Source: Candidatus Kouleothrix ribensis
Lineage (GTDB): Bacteria; Chloroflexota; Chloroflexia; Chloroflexales; Roseiflexaceae
Direction: 5' to 3'
Assembly: GCA_016722075.1 (NCBI GenBank)
Contig: JADKGW010000001.1
Location: 3,038,001-3,102,000 of the forward strand
DNA length: 64,000 bases
The position numbers and the translations under genes were made by a program. This document shows, in pieces, positions 1 through 8,363 of the stretch. Every line of letters begins with the position of its first letter. Positions within the stretch are counted from its first letter, which is position 1. A model generated the notes under the pieces. That model had not been told where the DNA came from. It saw only the letters and a list, made by a program, of their open reading frames with translations, and made no database searches.

Positions 1-2
1 AA

Positions 3-545
3 GATCCGCTGGCTTACCCGCCCATCCTGCTTGATCTGCTGGAAGCCCCCAATTTCGAGTTGGATTTACTGGATCAGGCGGTGATTGCATATTATATGCG
101 GACATTTTACCGATGCATCGAGGAGAAGAACAAACTACTCAAAGAGCGTAAAGCTGAAGAAAAGGAGTTCACGAAATTCTCAAGTGGTTTCTCCCTAATC
201 AGTTTTGTCATACCGCCTCTGCGGGTGATTGCCTTCGCTCTCGAGGCAGCCAACGCGCTTTATTCGGGGTATCAAGCCATGGCTTCGATAAGGATGCGAT
301 ATAGGGAATATGCTGAAGAATTCGATCAAGCGGTCATGGCGTTGGGGAAGAATGAGTACACATCGGCGCTCTACGATTTAGGGGAGGTGATGACAACGGA
401 ACCCAGCGTTACGGAGATCGTACTGCGCCTGCTACAAGAGGGCGTCTCTCTCGTGGGCGCGGCGAGCGTCATCCGCAGCCTGCCGCGTGGTGAGATGGGA
501 TATTTGGATCTGTTATCCGACACATACACGTTACTGTCACAATGA
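3..545 (+). CDS. C-terminal part of an unknown protein (5' end outside window)
   Basis: The frame is open from the first complete codon at position 3, so the true start lies upstream; the TTG at 60 is only an internal codon. About 180 residues are visible. They contain a charged, lysine/glutamate-rich helix (roughly residues 40-60), then a hydrophobic stretch with two prolines (FVIPPLRVIAFALEAANALY) that could be a membrane segment or a packed helix, then amphipathic helices. I do not recognise a family. The gene ends 16 bp before a putative PD-(D/E)XK nuclease on the same strand, so the two are probably cotranscribed. A carrier or immunity role for that nuclease is possible but unsupported by a motif. 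Confidence 0.6.
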   Translation, partial: DPLAYPPILLDLLEAPNFELDLLDQAVIAYYMRTFYRCIEEKNKLLKERKAEEKEFTKFSSGFSLISFVIPPLRVIAFALEAANALYSGYQAMASIRMRYREYAEEFDQAVMALGKNEYTSALYDLGEVMTTEPSVTEIVLRLLQEGVSLVGAASVIRSLPRGEMGYLDLLSDTYTLLSQ

Positions 546-561
546 AGGCTGGGAGTGGAGA

Positions 562-1611
562 ATGATGGGTAAGGCTGTACTTCCATGGGGTAAGCCACAA
601 TGGACTCTGGCGCGGCTAGAGCGTCGTGTTGGGAAATTGCTAGCGAAGAATGATGTTCCCGATCAATACAAGAATCTGCTCATCACAGTCATCGTGTCAC
701 GTGCGCGGCGTACTGATCATAGAATGGCGCAAATCTTTCAGAAAGGCTTTTTCAGAAAACGCGGGCTAGGGCGGCGCGCGGCGGCAATCCCCCGTTACAC
801 GACGGGTCGCGTGCTTGATAAAAGCGAGCGCCTGCTTGCCGAGGCGCAAGTAGAAGCGCTGTTCAAGAAGCCAATGAAATCGGGGCAACTATTCAAGGAT
901 CTGAGCGAGAAGTGCGGATTTAAATCTCCCGAGGAATTTTACCCCCTGTTCAGGCGTATTTTCTTCTTCAAGAAAACAGCGAAATGGGGGAAAAGCCGCC
1001 AAGGGCAAATCAATGCTTTGGCGGGAGAATTGTTTGAATATCTCGTCCGCAACCACCCCGCATTTAAGAAACTCCAGCAAGAGGCTGAAGAGATTGCCAA
1101 AGCATATAAGTTGCATCATCCGAATAGCAATTTTGGCCCTCCAGTCTTGATCACTGGCAAGATAAAAGATAATGAAGGTGGGCTCCTGACGGATGGCTTG
1201 ATAGTGGCCTTTGATGATAAACACAATGTTCTCATCCTCGCGATTATTGAGATGAAAAAGCTGAAGGTGGCGGTGAAGTTGGCGGCACAGCTCGAAAAAG
1301 ACATCAAGAGATTGCTAGCACTGGGTATTCATCTGCCTATCGGTGGCAAAATCATGCCGAACCAAATTAGGCTGCCTCTGCCCGTGGGCGGCGTAAGCGT
1401 CAGTGGGCAAGTGCGATTGGCGAGTTTCGCCGAAGGATCGTTCGGTAAGGCAAAAGTGGAGGATTTGCAGAAATTAAAGGGGCTAAACGCAACGTATGAG
1501 GAAATTGACATGGAAGCTCTGCGAGAGTTTTCGGGAGCACTACTTGATATTTCGGACAATGTAAGGAACGTCTCGAAAAATCTGCCGCCCGTGTCTACAA
1601 TCCAACCATAA
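562..1611 (+). CDS. Putative PD-(D/E)XK-fold nuclease (possible toxin or effector)
   Basis: The chosen start is ATG 562, preceded by the purine-rich GGGAGTGGAG, giving 349 residues; an upstream ATG at 487 overlaps the previous gene and lacks a ribosome site. The first 140 residues are very basic. The second half carries a layout typical of the PD-(D/E)XK nuclease fold: a helix with Glu156 (GELFEYL), Asp211 in LLTDGLIV, Glu230-x-Lys232 at the end of a hydrophobic strand (ILAIIEMKK), then Gln243 in the following helix. This arrangement is seen directly; the nuclease call is inferred from it. Such domains occur in polymorphic toxins, restriction systems and mobile-element proteins. It follows an unknown ORF by 16 bp and is followed by remnants of a YD-repeat-type protein, which favours a toxin context without proving it. 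Confidence 0.55.
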   Translation: MMGKAVLPWGKPQWTLARLERRVGKLLAKNDVPDQYKNLLITVIVSRARRTDHRMAQIFQKGFFRKRGLGRRAAAIPRYTTGRVLDKSERLLAEAQVEALFKKPMKSGQLFKDLSEKCGFKSPEEFYPLFRRIFFFKKTAKWGKSRQGQINALAGELFEYLVRNHPAFKKLQQEAEEIAKAYKLHHPNSNFGPPVLITGKIKDNEGGLLTDGLIVAFDDKHNVLILAIIEMKKLKVAVKLAAQLEKDIKRLLALGIHLPIGGKIMPNQIRLPLPVGGVSVSGQVRLASFAEGSFGKAKVEDLQKLKGLNATYEEIDMEALREFSGALLDISDNVRNVSKNLPPVSTIQP

Positions 1612-1680
1612 ATTGCACCTGACCCCCTAGCGCGTCTCGTGATATACTGCCGAGCATCTCAAAAGATTGGTTTTCACGAG

Positions 1681-2025
1681 ATGCCTCAGCGCCCCACTTC
1701 CAAGCCTGAATCAGCCCAATCCGCTGCCTGCCCGCACTGCAGCGCTTCCGCCGACCAACCCGCTGTTCTGCATCGATTGCGGCGGCCCGCTCACCGCCAC
1801 ACTGGTAACACATGCGCCGGATCACTGTCTTCTGCGGAAGCATCCGAGGTGGCTACACACGCCCAGCGCGTCGTCGGGGCCGCAACTGACAGCGACCCCG
1901 ACTCCACAACCGTCGCAAGGTTCGGTGATCGACTCAAGCAGGTTGCCGAAAATCTTCGCGCCGTTGCGCCGAAGGTCATTGAGATTGCCGCCATGATCGG
2001 TGAGGCGCGCACAGGCTGTGCTTGA
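1681..2025 (+). pseudogene. Frameshifted zinc-ribbon protein remnant
   Basis: From ATG 1681 the first frame reads a short linker and then CPHCSA, the first half of a double-cysteine zinc ribbon. The second half, LPPTNPLFCIDCGGPL, is in a different frame starting near 1750. Joining the two frames gives a normal ribbon (C-x2-C, about 14 residues, C-x2-C), so an indel near 1748-1755 has broken the gene. The remainder is proline/threonine-rich in one frame, while the first frame ends in a helical-looking tail at 2025. Zinc ribbons of this kind usually sit at the N-terminus of membrane or regulatory proteins in this phylum. No intact product is expected. Confidence 0.5.
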
Positions 2026-2812
2026 CTTTGCTGTTTTTGACCGCGTGCGGGCCTAGCGACCCTGAGCCTACCTCTGTGCCAATACCTCCACCCACTGCTG
2101 CGTCAGTTGCCACCTCTTCTCCCAATACGAACCGGCCACCAATAGCAAATACCTCGAGCATCAAAGTCGACCAAGATACATCTGCATTTCTCAATCTCCG
2201 TAGCTTGGCGTCCGACCCTGACGGTGTCCACTGACGTTCGCCGTTCAAACCCGGCCCAATCAGGGCGACGCTACGATTATCACGAGCACCCTGACCTTCA
2301 CACCTATGCCCGGTTATTTTGGGACGGATAGCTTTATCTACCGGGTAAGCGACGGAAGAGGCGGGAGTACCCAAGCGACGATTAATGTGACCGTAGCCTC
2401 ACTAGCTCCGCCAATCGATACGATGGCCGTCACCGACCTTGCCAGCGCCACAGCGTTTCTCTACACTGGCGACCACCCCCTCCAGACCGGCGTGATTTCA
2501 GGCACCATCGAGGCCCGACTAGTAGCGGTGCTCCGAGGCAAAGTATTGTCCGGCAGTGGCTCTCCATTGTCCGGAGTTACCATCACAGTCCTTAATCATC
2601 CTGAGTTCGGTCAAACGCTGAGCCGCCCGAATGGTATGTTCGACATCGCGGTGAACGGCGGCGAGTTGCTCACCTTGAATTACGAAAAAGAGACATATTT
2701 GCCTATCCAGCGCCAGTTCAGTGCGCCTTGGCCGGATTATGCCTGGCTGGGCACTATACCAGAAACGACGCGTCTCCAGGACATCGCTCCTAGCGTGTGC
2801 CAATCCTGCTGA
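2022..2812 (+). pseudogene. Lipoprotein with cadherin-like and regulatory-like domains; frameshifted remnant of a YD-repeat-type surface protein
   Basis: The frame starting at TTG 2022 encodes a lipobox (LTAC), a proline/threonine linker and the first half of a cadherin-like module (NRPPIANTSS...SDPDG), then stops at 2234. The next frame resumes the same module (LTFAVQTRPNQGDAT...GYFGTDSFIYRVSDGRGG), so an indel lies near 2225-2235. A carboxypeptidase-regulatory-like module follows (RGKVLSGSGSPLSGVTI, then HPEFGQTLSRPNGMFDIAVNGG). This is the architecture known from the N-terminal regions of bacterial teneurin/Rhs-like YD-repeat proteins, usually followed by thousands of residues of YD repeats and a C-terminal toxin. 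Here the frame ends abruptly at 2812, so the repeat shell and toxin tip have been deleted. Confidence 0.65.
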
Positions 2813-2839
2813 CTCACGAGGGTATGGTCAGTATAATTA

Positions 2840-2877
2840 GGTATGAAATTTATGAATCGATTCATAAATTTCATACC
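2840..2877. repeat. Perfect 38-bp AT-rich palindrome
   Basis: The 19 bases at 2840-2858 are the exact reverse complement of those at 2859-2877, with ATCGAT at the centre and no loop. The stretch is strongly AT-rich in a GC-rich neighbourhood. It sits 27 bp after the truncated lipoprotein remnant. It could be a dimeric protein-binding site, a recombination or insertion hot spot, or the fused ends of an excised element. It lacks a T-tract and is unlikely to be a normal terminator. Confidence 0.8.
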
Positions 2878-3174
2878 AACTGTGTTCTCAAAAAACCTTT
2901 ACAATTATCACTAAGTTTATGCTACCTAGTGCAGATTCATCGGCAGCCCAAGTAGCCACAAATTTCACCCCAACTTACACTATCAGCGATAGTACGTATG
3001 TTCTGTTCTATTCACTTCACCCCTGGGCTGCTTCCCCATGCGCCACCTCCTCTTTCCCTTGCGCTACAGTGAGTCTACAACGAACATCCGTTCTGTTCAA
3101 GAGGGGCGGATGGGGATTGTGGTGGGGATCGTGTGGGTAGCGGATGGGGAGGGTATGCGCGTAAGGTCCGATTG
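2878..3174. other. Intergenic region without a convincing gene; G-rich repeat at its end
   Basis: No coding pattern was found. Positions 3127-3153 are a G-rich run (GTGGGTAGCGGATGGGGAGG) that recurs with one change at about 8208-8227, next to a degraded transposase. The shared sequence suggests a dispersed element or the edge of a mobile element. Confidence 0.4.
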
Positions 3175-4281
3175 CTAGCGTGGGCCGACATACGGCAGAT
3201 AGTGATCGCCGAGCATCTTGGCCACCAGCTCGCCACGGCTGCGCACCCCGACTTTCATAAAGATGGCTTTGAGATGATCCTGCACCGTGTGGCTAGAAAC
3301 ATGGAGTGTTTGCGCCATTTCAATCGATGACAGCCCCTGCAATACGAGTTGCACAACCTCGCGTTCACGAACTGTGAAGACATATGCCTGCATCAGCAGC
3401 TGGATAATCTCCGATGCCGGCGCCATCTCCAAGATGATCGCCGTCTGAATCATGCGCTGATCAGGCCTACTCAGGTATGAGCCATGTATGATGAGCCAAC
3501 GTCCCGCACGGGTCTGGACGCGCAGGTGCGCCTGGAGCGGAGGAGATTCGCCCCGCTGCGCAATCAGACGAGCGCGCATCGCCACCTCGTGGATGGGCGC
3601 CGGCAGCCAGCCGTCGTCCCACCGGCGCCGCGATTCACACAACTCATCGAGCCATGCATGCGCGGCGCCATTGATCGCCTGCACCACCCCATCGGCACCA
3701 AGCACAATCAAGCCTGGCCCTTGCTGATCGACCACAACGGGTGAGCGATCCTGCCGCACTGCCAGGCGAAAGCCCTCGGCCAGCGGCGCCGATAGCTGCG
3801 CCAGAAACTGCCCCTCGGTACGCGAAAAATCGGGCGAATCGGGCCGGCGGAACAGCGTCACCCCGCCCCAGCAAGCCCGGTGAGACACAAAGGCCGCCCG
3901 TAACTCGTGCGTTGCGCCGACCGTCGGCATCACTGAACGGTACCGGTGACTATGCTGCAGGTCGCCATGCATGCCCTGGCTGAGGATGCCGTAGCGTTGG
4001 GCAGACCGTGCGAGCTGGCTGAATTTATAGACGTCCTCTACCAGGTATTCATTCTCGGCTGCGAGGCTGAAGGCGTGGTCGGGAATCCCCTCGGAGACCT
4101 CGCTGGTGATCAGGAGCGTGCCAGGGTCGATCGTTCCCATACAGCAGGCATCAAAGGCGATCACACGGCGAAGCTCGCCAATCACCGCCTGCCGCAGTGC
4201 AACGGAGTCGAGCCCACTTCGGCAGAGCTCGACAATGGAACGGTGAGCCTCAGTTGTTGCCGCGTGTTGCTCGATGGGCAT
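3175..4281 (-). CDS. LuxR-family transcriptional regulator with GAF/PAS-like sensor region
   Basis: The protein has 368 residues. Roughly residues 20-180 look like a GAF-type sensor (RRVIAFDACCMGTIDPGTLLI...). Residues 185-285 resemble a PAS-like fold (PGLIVLGADGVVQAINGAAHAWL). The C-terminal 65 residues are a typical GerE/LuxR helix-turn-helix: FTVREREVVQLVLQGLSSIEMAQ, then SSHTVQDHLKAIFMKVGVRSRGEL. This architecture is shared by many actinobacterial and Chloroflexota regulators of catabolic or stress genes. It has no receiver domain, so activity is probably set by a ligand in the sensor half. It is transcribed divergently from the cupin/NmrA pair starting at 4427, which makes that operon its most likely target. 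ATG 4281 is preceded by GGAGGGAGAC. Confidence 0.88.
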   Translation of the reverse strand: MPIEQHAATTEAHRSIVELCRSGLDSVALRQAVIGELRRVIAFDACCMGTIDPGTLLITSEVSEGIPDHAFSLAAENEYLVEDVYKFSQLARSAQRYGILSQGMHGDLQHSHRYRSVMPTVGATHELRAAFVSHRACWGGVTLFRRPDSPDFSRTEGQFLAQLSAPLAEGFRLAVRQDRSPVVVDQQGPGLIVLGADGVVQAINGAAHAWLDELCESRRRWDDGWLPAPIHEVAMRARLIAQRGESPPLQAHLRVQTRAGRWLIIHGSYLSRPDQRMIQTAIILEMAPASEIIQLLMQAYVFTVREREVVQLVLQGLSSIEMAQTLHVSSHTVQDHLKAIFMKVGVRSRGELVAKMLGDHYLPYVGPR

Positions 4282-4426
4282 CGTCTCCCTCCAGCTGTTC
4301 GCTCGCCGTATTTTAGCAGAATCCGGCGCGCAAAAATATCCCTCGTTTCTGGGATAGAAATACAGAGTGCTGCGGAGTTACACTCTCCTCGATAGATCTC
4401 TGTTGCACAGCGAGGGAGAGCATCCG

Positions 4427-4918
4427 ATGACAGATACCACGATGACACAGGGCTACACGCTGGATGCCGGCATGGGCGAGGCGCTCTGGGCGATGGGCGA
4501 GCGGCTCGTGCTCAAGGCCACTGGGGTACTCACCGGCGGTGCATTCACGATCTTTGAAGATCTGGTCGCCGCCGGCGGCGAGCCGCCGCCGCACTTCCAT
4601 GAGCGTGAGGATGAAGCATACTACATTCTGGAAGGCGCGCTGGAGGTGACGATCGGCGGGCAGACCTACCAGGCCGGGCCGGGCGCCTTCGTCTTTCTGC
4701 CGCGGCTCGTTCCGCACCATTGGCGGGTGACCAGCGCTGAGCCTGTGCGGATGCTGGTCTTCTTCACGCCGCCCGGCGTAGAAGGCTTCTTCCAGGCCCT
4801 CAGCCGCCCTGCCGAGGCGCCGACGCCCCCGCCGCCTGATGTCCCTGATCTGCCGAAGATCATCCAGACTGCCGGCGAGTATGGGATCCGTCTGGCCGGG
4901 CCGCCCCCATCCGCCTGA
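4427..4918 (+). CDS. Cupin-domain protein
   Basis: Starting at ATG 4427, with GCGAGGGAGAG upstream, the product is about 163 residues. A single RmlC-like cupin is clear: PPPHFHEREDEAYYILEGALEV carries the first motif (two His and a Glu ligand set) and PGAFVFLPRLVPHHWRV the second, with the terminal His. A proline-rich linker and short tail follow. Stand-alone cupins of this size bind a metal and act as small dioxygenases, isomerases or sensors; the substrate is not evident. It lies 22 bp before an NmrA-like gene on the same strand and opposite a divergent LuxR regulator. The upstream ATG at 4367 lies in the divergent promoter region and is less likely. Confidence 0.88.
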   Translation: MTDTTMTQGYTLDAGMGEALWAMGERLVLKATGVLTGGAFTIFEDLVAAGGEPPPHFHEREDEAYYILEGALEVTIGGQTYQAGPGAFVFLPRLVPHHWRVTSAEPVRMLVFFTPPGVEGFFQALSRPAEAPTPPPPDVPDLPKIIQTAGEYGIRLAGPPPSA

Positions 4919-4940
4919 CGCGCACGAAAGGATCGACACC

Positions 4941-5891
4941 ATGAGCATACCCAAGATCATCACGGTGATCGGGGCAACCGGTCAGCAGGGCGGCGGGCTG
5001 GTGCGCGCCATTCTGCGCGACCCGGAGCGCCGCTTCGCGGTTCGTGCGGTGACCCGTGATCCGCACTCGGAACGCGCCCGTGCACTGGCACGGATCGGGG
5101 CCGAGCTCGTCGCCGCCGACCTCGATAACCCCGCGAGCCTGGAGCGGGCCTTCGACGGCGCCTATGGCGCGTTCTGTGTGACCTTCTTCTGGGCGCACTT
5201 CTCCCCCGAACGCGAGATCGCCCAAGCGCACACCATGGCGTCCGCTGCCCGCCGCGCCGGGCTCCAGCACGTGATCTGGTCGACCCTTGAAGATAGTCGC
5301 CAGTGGGCTGCACTGGACGACCCGCGCATCCCAACCCTGATGGGCGCCTACAAAGTGCCGCATATGGACGCGAAAGCCGAGGCCAGTCAGGCGTTCCTTG
5401 CCGAAGATGTGCCAACCACATTCCTCCTAACCTCGTTCTTCTGGGAGAACTTCATCAGCTTCGGGATGGGGCCACGACCAGGGCCGGATGGCGAACTCGT
5501 GCTGGCGCTCCCACTGATGGGCCAACCACTGGCCGGCATTGCCGCCGAGGATATTGGTAAATGCGCCTATGGCCTGTTTCAGCGTGGTGAGGCGGTGATC
5601 GGTCAGACGATCGGGATCGCCGGCGAGCACCTGACCGGCGACCAGATGGCCGCCGCCTTCGCCCAGGCGCTTGAGCGCCCGGTGAGCTTCGCCGACCTGC
5701 CGCCGGATGTCTACCGCAACCTCGGATTCCCGGGTGCGGTGGAGCTTGGAAACATGTTCCAGATCGAGGCTGAGCATGCCGCCGAGGTGCTGGGCGCACG
5801 CGATCTGGCCCGCACTCGCGACCTGAACCCGGAGTTACAGACCTTCGCCGCCTGGCTTGCAGAGCATCGCGGACTTCTTCAATATTCTTGA
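4941..5891 (+). CDS. NmrA-like NAD(P)-binding oxidoreductase
   Basis: The product from ATG 4941 (GAAAGGA upstream) is 316 residues. The N-terminal Rossmann motif ITVIGATGQQGGGLVRAIL is the NmrA/HSCARG type (GATGxxG). A pyrophosphate-binding beta-alpha-beta region, an acidic segment LVAADLDNPASLERAF and the family-typical GAYGAFCVTFFW follow. It has no SDR Tyr-x3-Lys pair, as expected for NmrA-like proteins, which often act as redox sensors as well as reductases. The 350-residue frame from 4839 overlaps the cupin and is not used. It is downstream of and probably cotranscribed with the cupin. Confidence 0.9.
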   Translation: MSIPKIITVIGATGQQGGGLVRAILRDPERRFAVRAVTRDPHSERARALARIGAELVAADLDNPASLERAFDGAYGAFCVTFFWAHFSPEREIAQAHTMASAARRAGLQHVIWSTLEDSRQWAALDDPRIPTLMGAYKVPHMDAKAEASQAFLAEDVPTTFLLTSFFWENFISFGMGPRPGPDGELVLALPLMGQPLAGIAAEDIGKCAYGLFQRGEAVIGQTIGIAGEHLTGDQMAAAFAQALERPVSFADLPPDVYRNLGFPGAVELGNMFQIEAEHAAEVLGARDLARTRDLNPELQTFAAWLAEHRGLLQYS

Positions 5892-5980
5892 TACCTTGCG
5901 AACGAAATAGGCTCGATGGTTGAGGCGTGTCGAGCGACCGGTAACTCGTAACCCGCAGTTATCATGTCGAGCTATAGCAG

Positions 5981-6152
5981 GGCGATATTGATGGCCGGAT
6001 CGAGGATGAGGGGCGAGTCAGCTTCAGCTTCGCGGGGATGGACGAGGTGCATGGGCGGAGGGCTGCGGATCGAGGGAGCGCAGGCGCACTTTGTGCTGGT
6101 GTATCACCAGGGCGATACCTTCACCTTCATCTGCGAGCGGTTGGGTGACTGA
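5981..6152 (+). pseudogene. Short frameshifted protein remnant
   Basis: Two adjacent frames read like one broken small protein. The first, 5981-6055, gives GDIDGRIEDEGRVSFSFAGM; the second, about 6080-6152, gives AHFVLVYHQGDTFTFICER before a stop. No start codon or ribosome site precedes it. I do not recognise the family. The alternation of beta-strand-like segments suggests the end of a small beta-rich protein. Confidence 0.35.
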
Positions 6153-6201
6153 ATTGCTGTGAATGTTGCGGGAAGGCCATCGCTGCAACTGATTTGTATG
6201 C

Positions 6202-6657
6202 TCAGGGCACGATATCCTGCCAGCGCTGCGCTGGAACAATGCGGCTGAGGTGGCCAACATTTGTTGTGGCAACCCCCAGCGTATCGCCCGGGGCGGCCGT
6301 AAGCAGCGCCTGCGCCGCCAGAATAGCATCAGCGTCTATGGCGCGTGCATCGGCCGTAGGGAGACCTTGACGACGAAGCTCGGCCCAAAGCTCAGCGGCG
6401 CGCCGCATCGCCGCCGTTGTCAGCGGTACGTAGCCCAGCGTACGACCGGCAGTGTCGAGACGCCGAAGACCGTTCTGCTTGCCGGCGCGCAGTAACTCCC
6501 GGCGCAGTTCGTAATCGGCGATCTCCGGCAGCACCACACGTGCGCCAGCCGCCAGCATACTTCGTAGCCAGGCGGTGCAAGCCACCACGTCAGGCGTCTG
6601 GCGCGGGTTGGTGATGATGCCCAGTGGCCCGGTGTCCAACACGATCACTCTGGTCAC
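6202..6657 (-). CDS. PIN-domain protein, probable VapC-type toxin
   Basis: The 151-residue product begins RVIVLDTGPLGI, the first PIN aspartate. Conserved acidic positions follow around residue 45 (PEIADYELRRELL) and residues 102-110 (TADARAIDADAILAAQAL), and it ends with the family-typical ATTNVGHLSRI. PIN domains are metal-dependent RNases. Its start overlaps by 4 bp the end of a small acidic upstream gene, the usual order of antitoxin then toxin with translational coupling. The substrate RNA cannot be read from sequence. Expression is probably autorepressed through the antitoxin. Confidence 0.87.
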   Translation of the reverse strand: MTRVIVLDTGPLGIITNPRQTPDVVACTAWLRSMLAAGARVVLPEIADYELRRELLRAGKQNGLRRLDTAGRTLGYVPLTTAAMRRAAELWAELRRQGLPTADARAIDADAILAAQALLTAAPGDTLGVATTNVGHLSRIVPAQRWQDIVP

Positions 6658-6938
6658 AACATGCGCTCCGTGGCATCAGCGTGCAGGTCAGGGTAGAGTT
6701 TGCGTGGTGACTCGCGATCCTGATCCAGCTTCTGCAGCATCGCTTCCCAGGACTCACTGCCGTCGTCTTCTTCGACCGTTTCAGACCAAGCATCAAGCAT
6801 TGCGATCGCCGCCTGATTGCGCGCAATCTGTTCGGCGCGGGCCGCTTCTTCGGCTTCCACCAGCGCCGCACGCAGGCGCACCTGATCTGGTGGCGGGAGC
6901 TCTCGGGCTAATCGAAGCACCTGATCAAAGGTTGTCAT
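6654..6938 (-). CDS. Probable antitoxin of the PIN toxin
   Basis: The protein is small and acidic (94 residues) with a helical N-terminal half (MTTFDQVLRLARELPPPDQVRLRAAL) and a charged, disordered-looking tail ending near the toxin start. This N-terminal pattern occurs in antitoxin-like proteins paired with PIN genes in cyanobacteria and Chloroflexota. A strong ribosome site (GGAGGTGAG) precedes ATG 6938. It overlaps the toxin gene by 4 bp. No classical ribbon-helix-helix motif is obvious, so the DNA-binding role is inferred from context. Confidence 0.75.
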   Translation of the reverse strand: MTTFDQVLRLARELPPPDQVRLRAALVEAEEAARAEQIARNQAAIAMLDAWSETVEEDDGSESWEAMLQKLDQDRESPRKLYPDLHADATERML

Positions 6939-7012
6939 CGTAACTCACCTCCCGAGGTAGATCGTCTGCACTTATTGTAGCACACGAACGGGCGTGTTGC
7001 TCGCTTGCCTGC

Positions 7013-7738
7013 TTATGCGGTAGGGCTGATGCGGGTGCATTCTGACAGGCTATACCGCCACGGCACATACCGACGCGGGATGGTCGTTTTCGTGAACGAA
7101 ATAGTGCACGCGCCCTCGAACGAGCCACTTTCACGAATTTCATAAACCTCAACCTCCACGTAGTACGCCCCAGGCCCCTCTTTCCGCAAGGTCATCCCGT
7201 GGACCAGCAGGTTGAGGGCGCGCTTGAGCGCGAAGTGGGCCTCAGGCTCGTTCCAGCGCGCCGGGTCCAGAAATGGGTTCGTCAGCGTGAGCTCGATGGC
7301 CCGCGCCTTCTCATCCAGGACATCGATCCCTAACCGCAGCTTGCGGATCTGCTCCTCCACCTCGTCGTACGCGAGCACCATCCGGTCGGCCTGCTCGGCC
7401 AGCACAGCTCGCGTGCGCTCCGACACCCCCTTGTACTGCGTGGTCAGCGCGTCGAGCGCCGCCTCACGCCGCTCTTCCAGCTCGCGCAGCCGCTCCTCGG
7501 CCACCTCGATTGCGCTGAGCAGCTCGCCGCGCTTGCGGGCGATGGCGTCGTTGATCTCCTCCAGCAGCGCCTCGCGGCTGCGCTCGATGATGTCCTTCAT
7601 AACGACTTCGAGCACCAGGTGCTCGAGCTCGTCGGCGCTGAGCATGGGCATGTGGCACGAGCCAGGCTTGTTCACCCGGCCGGCGCAGCGATGATTGGTA
7701 ACGTACAGCTCAGGCGCTTCCGCCCTGGGAAGCGGGAC
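7013..7738 (-). pseudogene. C-terminal fragment of a large serine recombinase
   Basis: The frame reads the end of a recombinase zinc ribbon (YVTNHRCAGRVNKPGSCHMP). It continues into the typical segment SADELEHLVLEVV and a long coiled coil of about 110 residues rich in Glu, Arg and Ala. This is the layout of the C-terminal half of large serine recombinases (phage or transposon integrases). The catalytic resolvase domain with its nucleophilic serine and the recombinase domain are absent, and the expected upstream region holds other sequence, so this is a truncated mobile-element relic. The first ATG is at 7675, but the frame stays open to at least 7738. Confidence 0.7.
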
Positions 7739-7880
7739 GGTTGCAGGGTGCAGGCGTTTAGACCCTGCCGACCGCGATCGGTCAGCGAGCCTATCGATTG
7801 TCTCCTGGTCAGGCCTGCCGGTGATGGAAGGAGTGGCGACCGCTCACCGCCGGGAGGCGTCAGTATCGATTGGGTTGGAG

Positions 7881-8111
7881 CTACTCGTTGTCGGCCGGCT
7901 CGGCGCGTCTCAGCAACTCAACGACATCGGGCCGCTGCTGCTTCAGCGTCTCCCAGGCCAGGTCGATCAGGCTCCGAATCGTCGTCGGTGCGCCGTCCTT
8001 CGTGCCAAGCGACCAGACGGCGGCAACGTAGCGCATCTCAAGGTGCGTGCGCACGGAGATTCGCACGGGTACATCAGCGCGCTGTTCCTCGATCATCAGC
8101 TCGTCCGGCAT
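7881..8111 (-). CDS. Small hypothetical protein, probably mobile-element associated
   Basis: From ATG 8111, with GGAAGGGG 8 bp upstream, a 76-residue protein is encoded. It starts MPDELMIEEQRADVPVRISV and continues with two helices (TTIRSLIDLAWETLKQQRP, DVVELLRRAEP). The good ribosome site and even composition argue for a real gene. The strand-then-two-helices pattern resembles small DNA-binding accessory proteins, but no family is certain. It lies 143 bp upstream of the truncated serine recombinase on the same strand, so it may be a leftover accessory gene of that element. Confidence 0.55.
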   Translation of the reverse strand: MPDELMIEEQRADVPVRISVRTHLEMRYVAAVWSLGTKDGAPTTIRSLIDLAWETLKQQRPDVVELLRRAEPADNE

Positions 8112-8363
8112 GCGCCATCCCCTTCCAGAATACGCGACGATACGACGAGTCTCCATCGAACGTTTGTGTATATCAAGACGCCGGCGTGGGGATGAGAGTC
8201 GGAACATGTGGGTAGTGGATGGGGAGGGCGATGTAGAGCGCCTCAAGCACCACACGCGCACCGTAACCTCATGCGGTTTAGGCCCACGACGTATGTTAGT
8301 GAATGTGCTAGTGAGAAGGAGGAGGATCTTTTTCGTCGTTGCTGTCCTGGCCAACCATACCTC

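Noticed and set aside
2919..3140. A 73-codon plus-strand ORF
   Set aside because: No ribosome site, low-quality composition rich in Ser, Pro and Trp, and it ends in the G-rich repeat.
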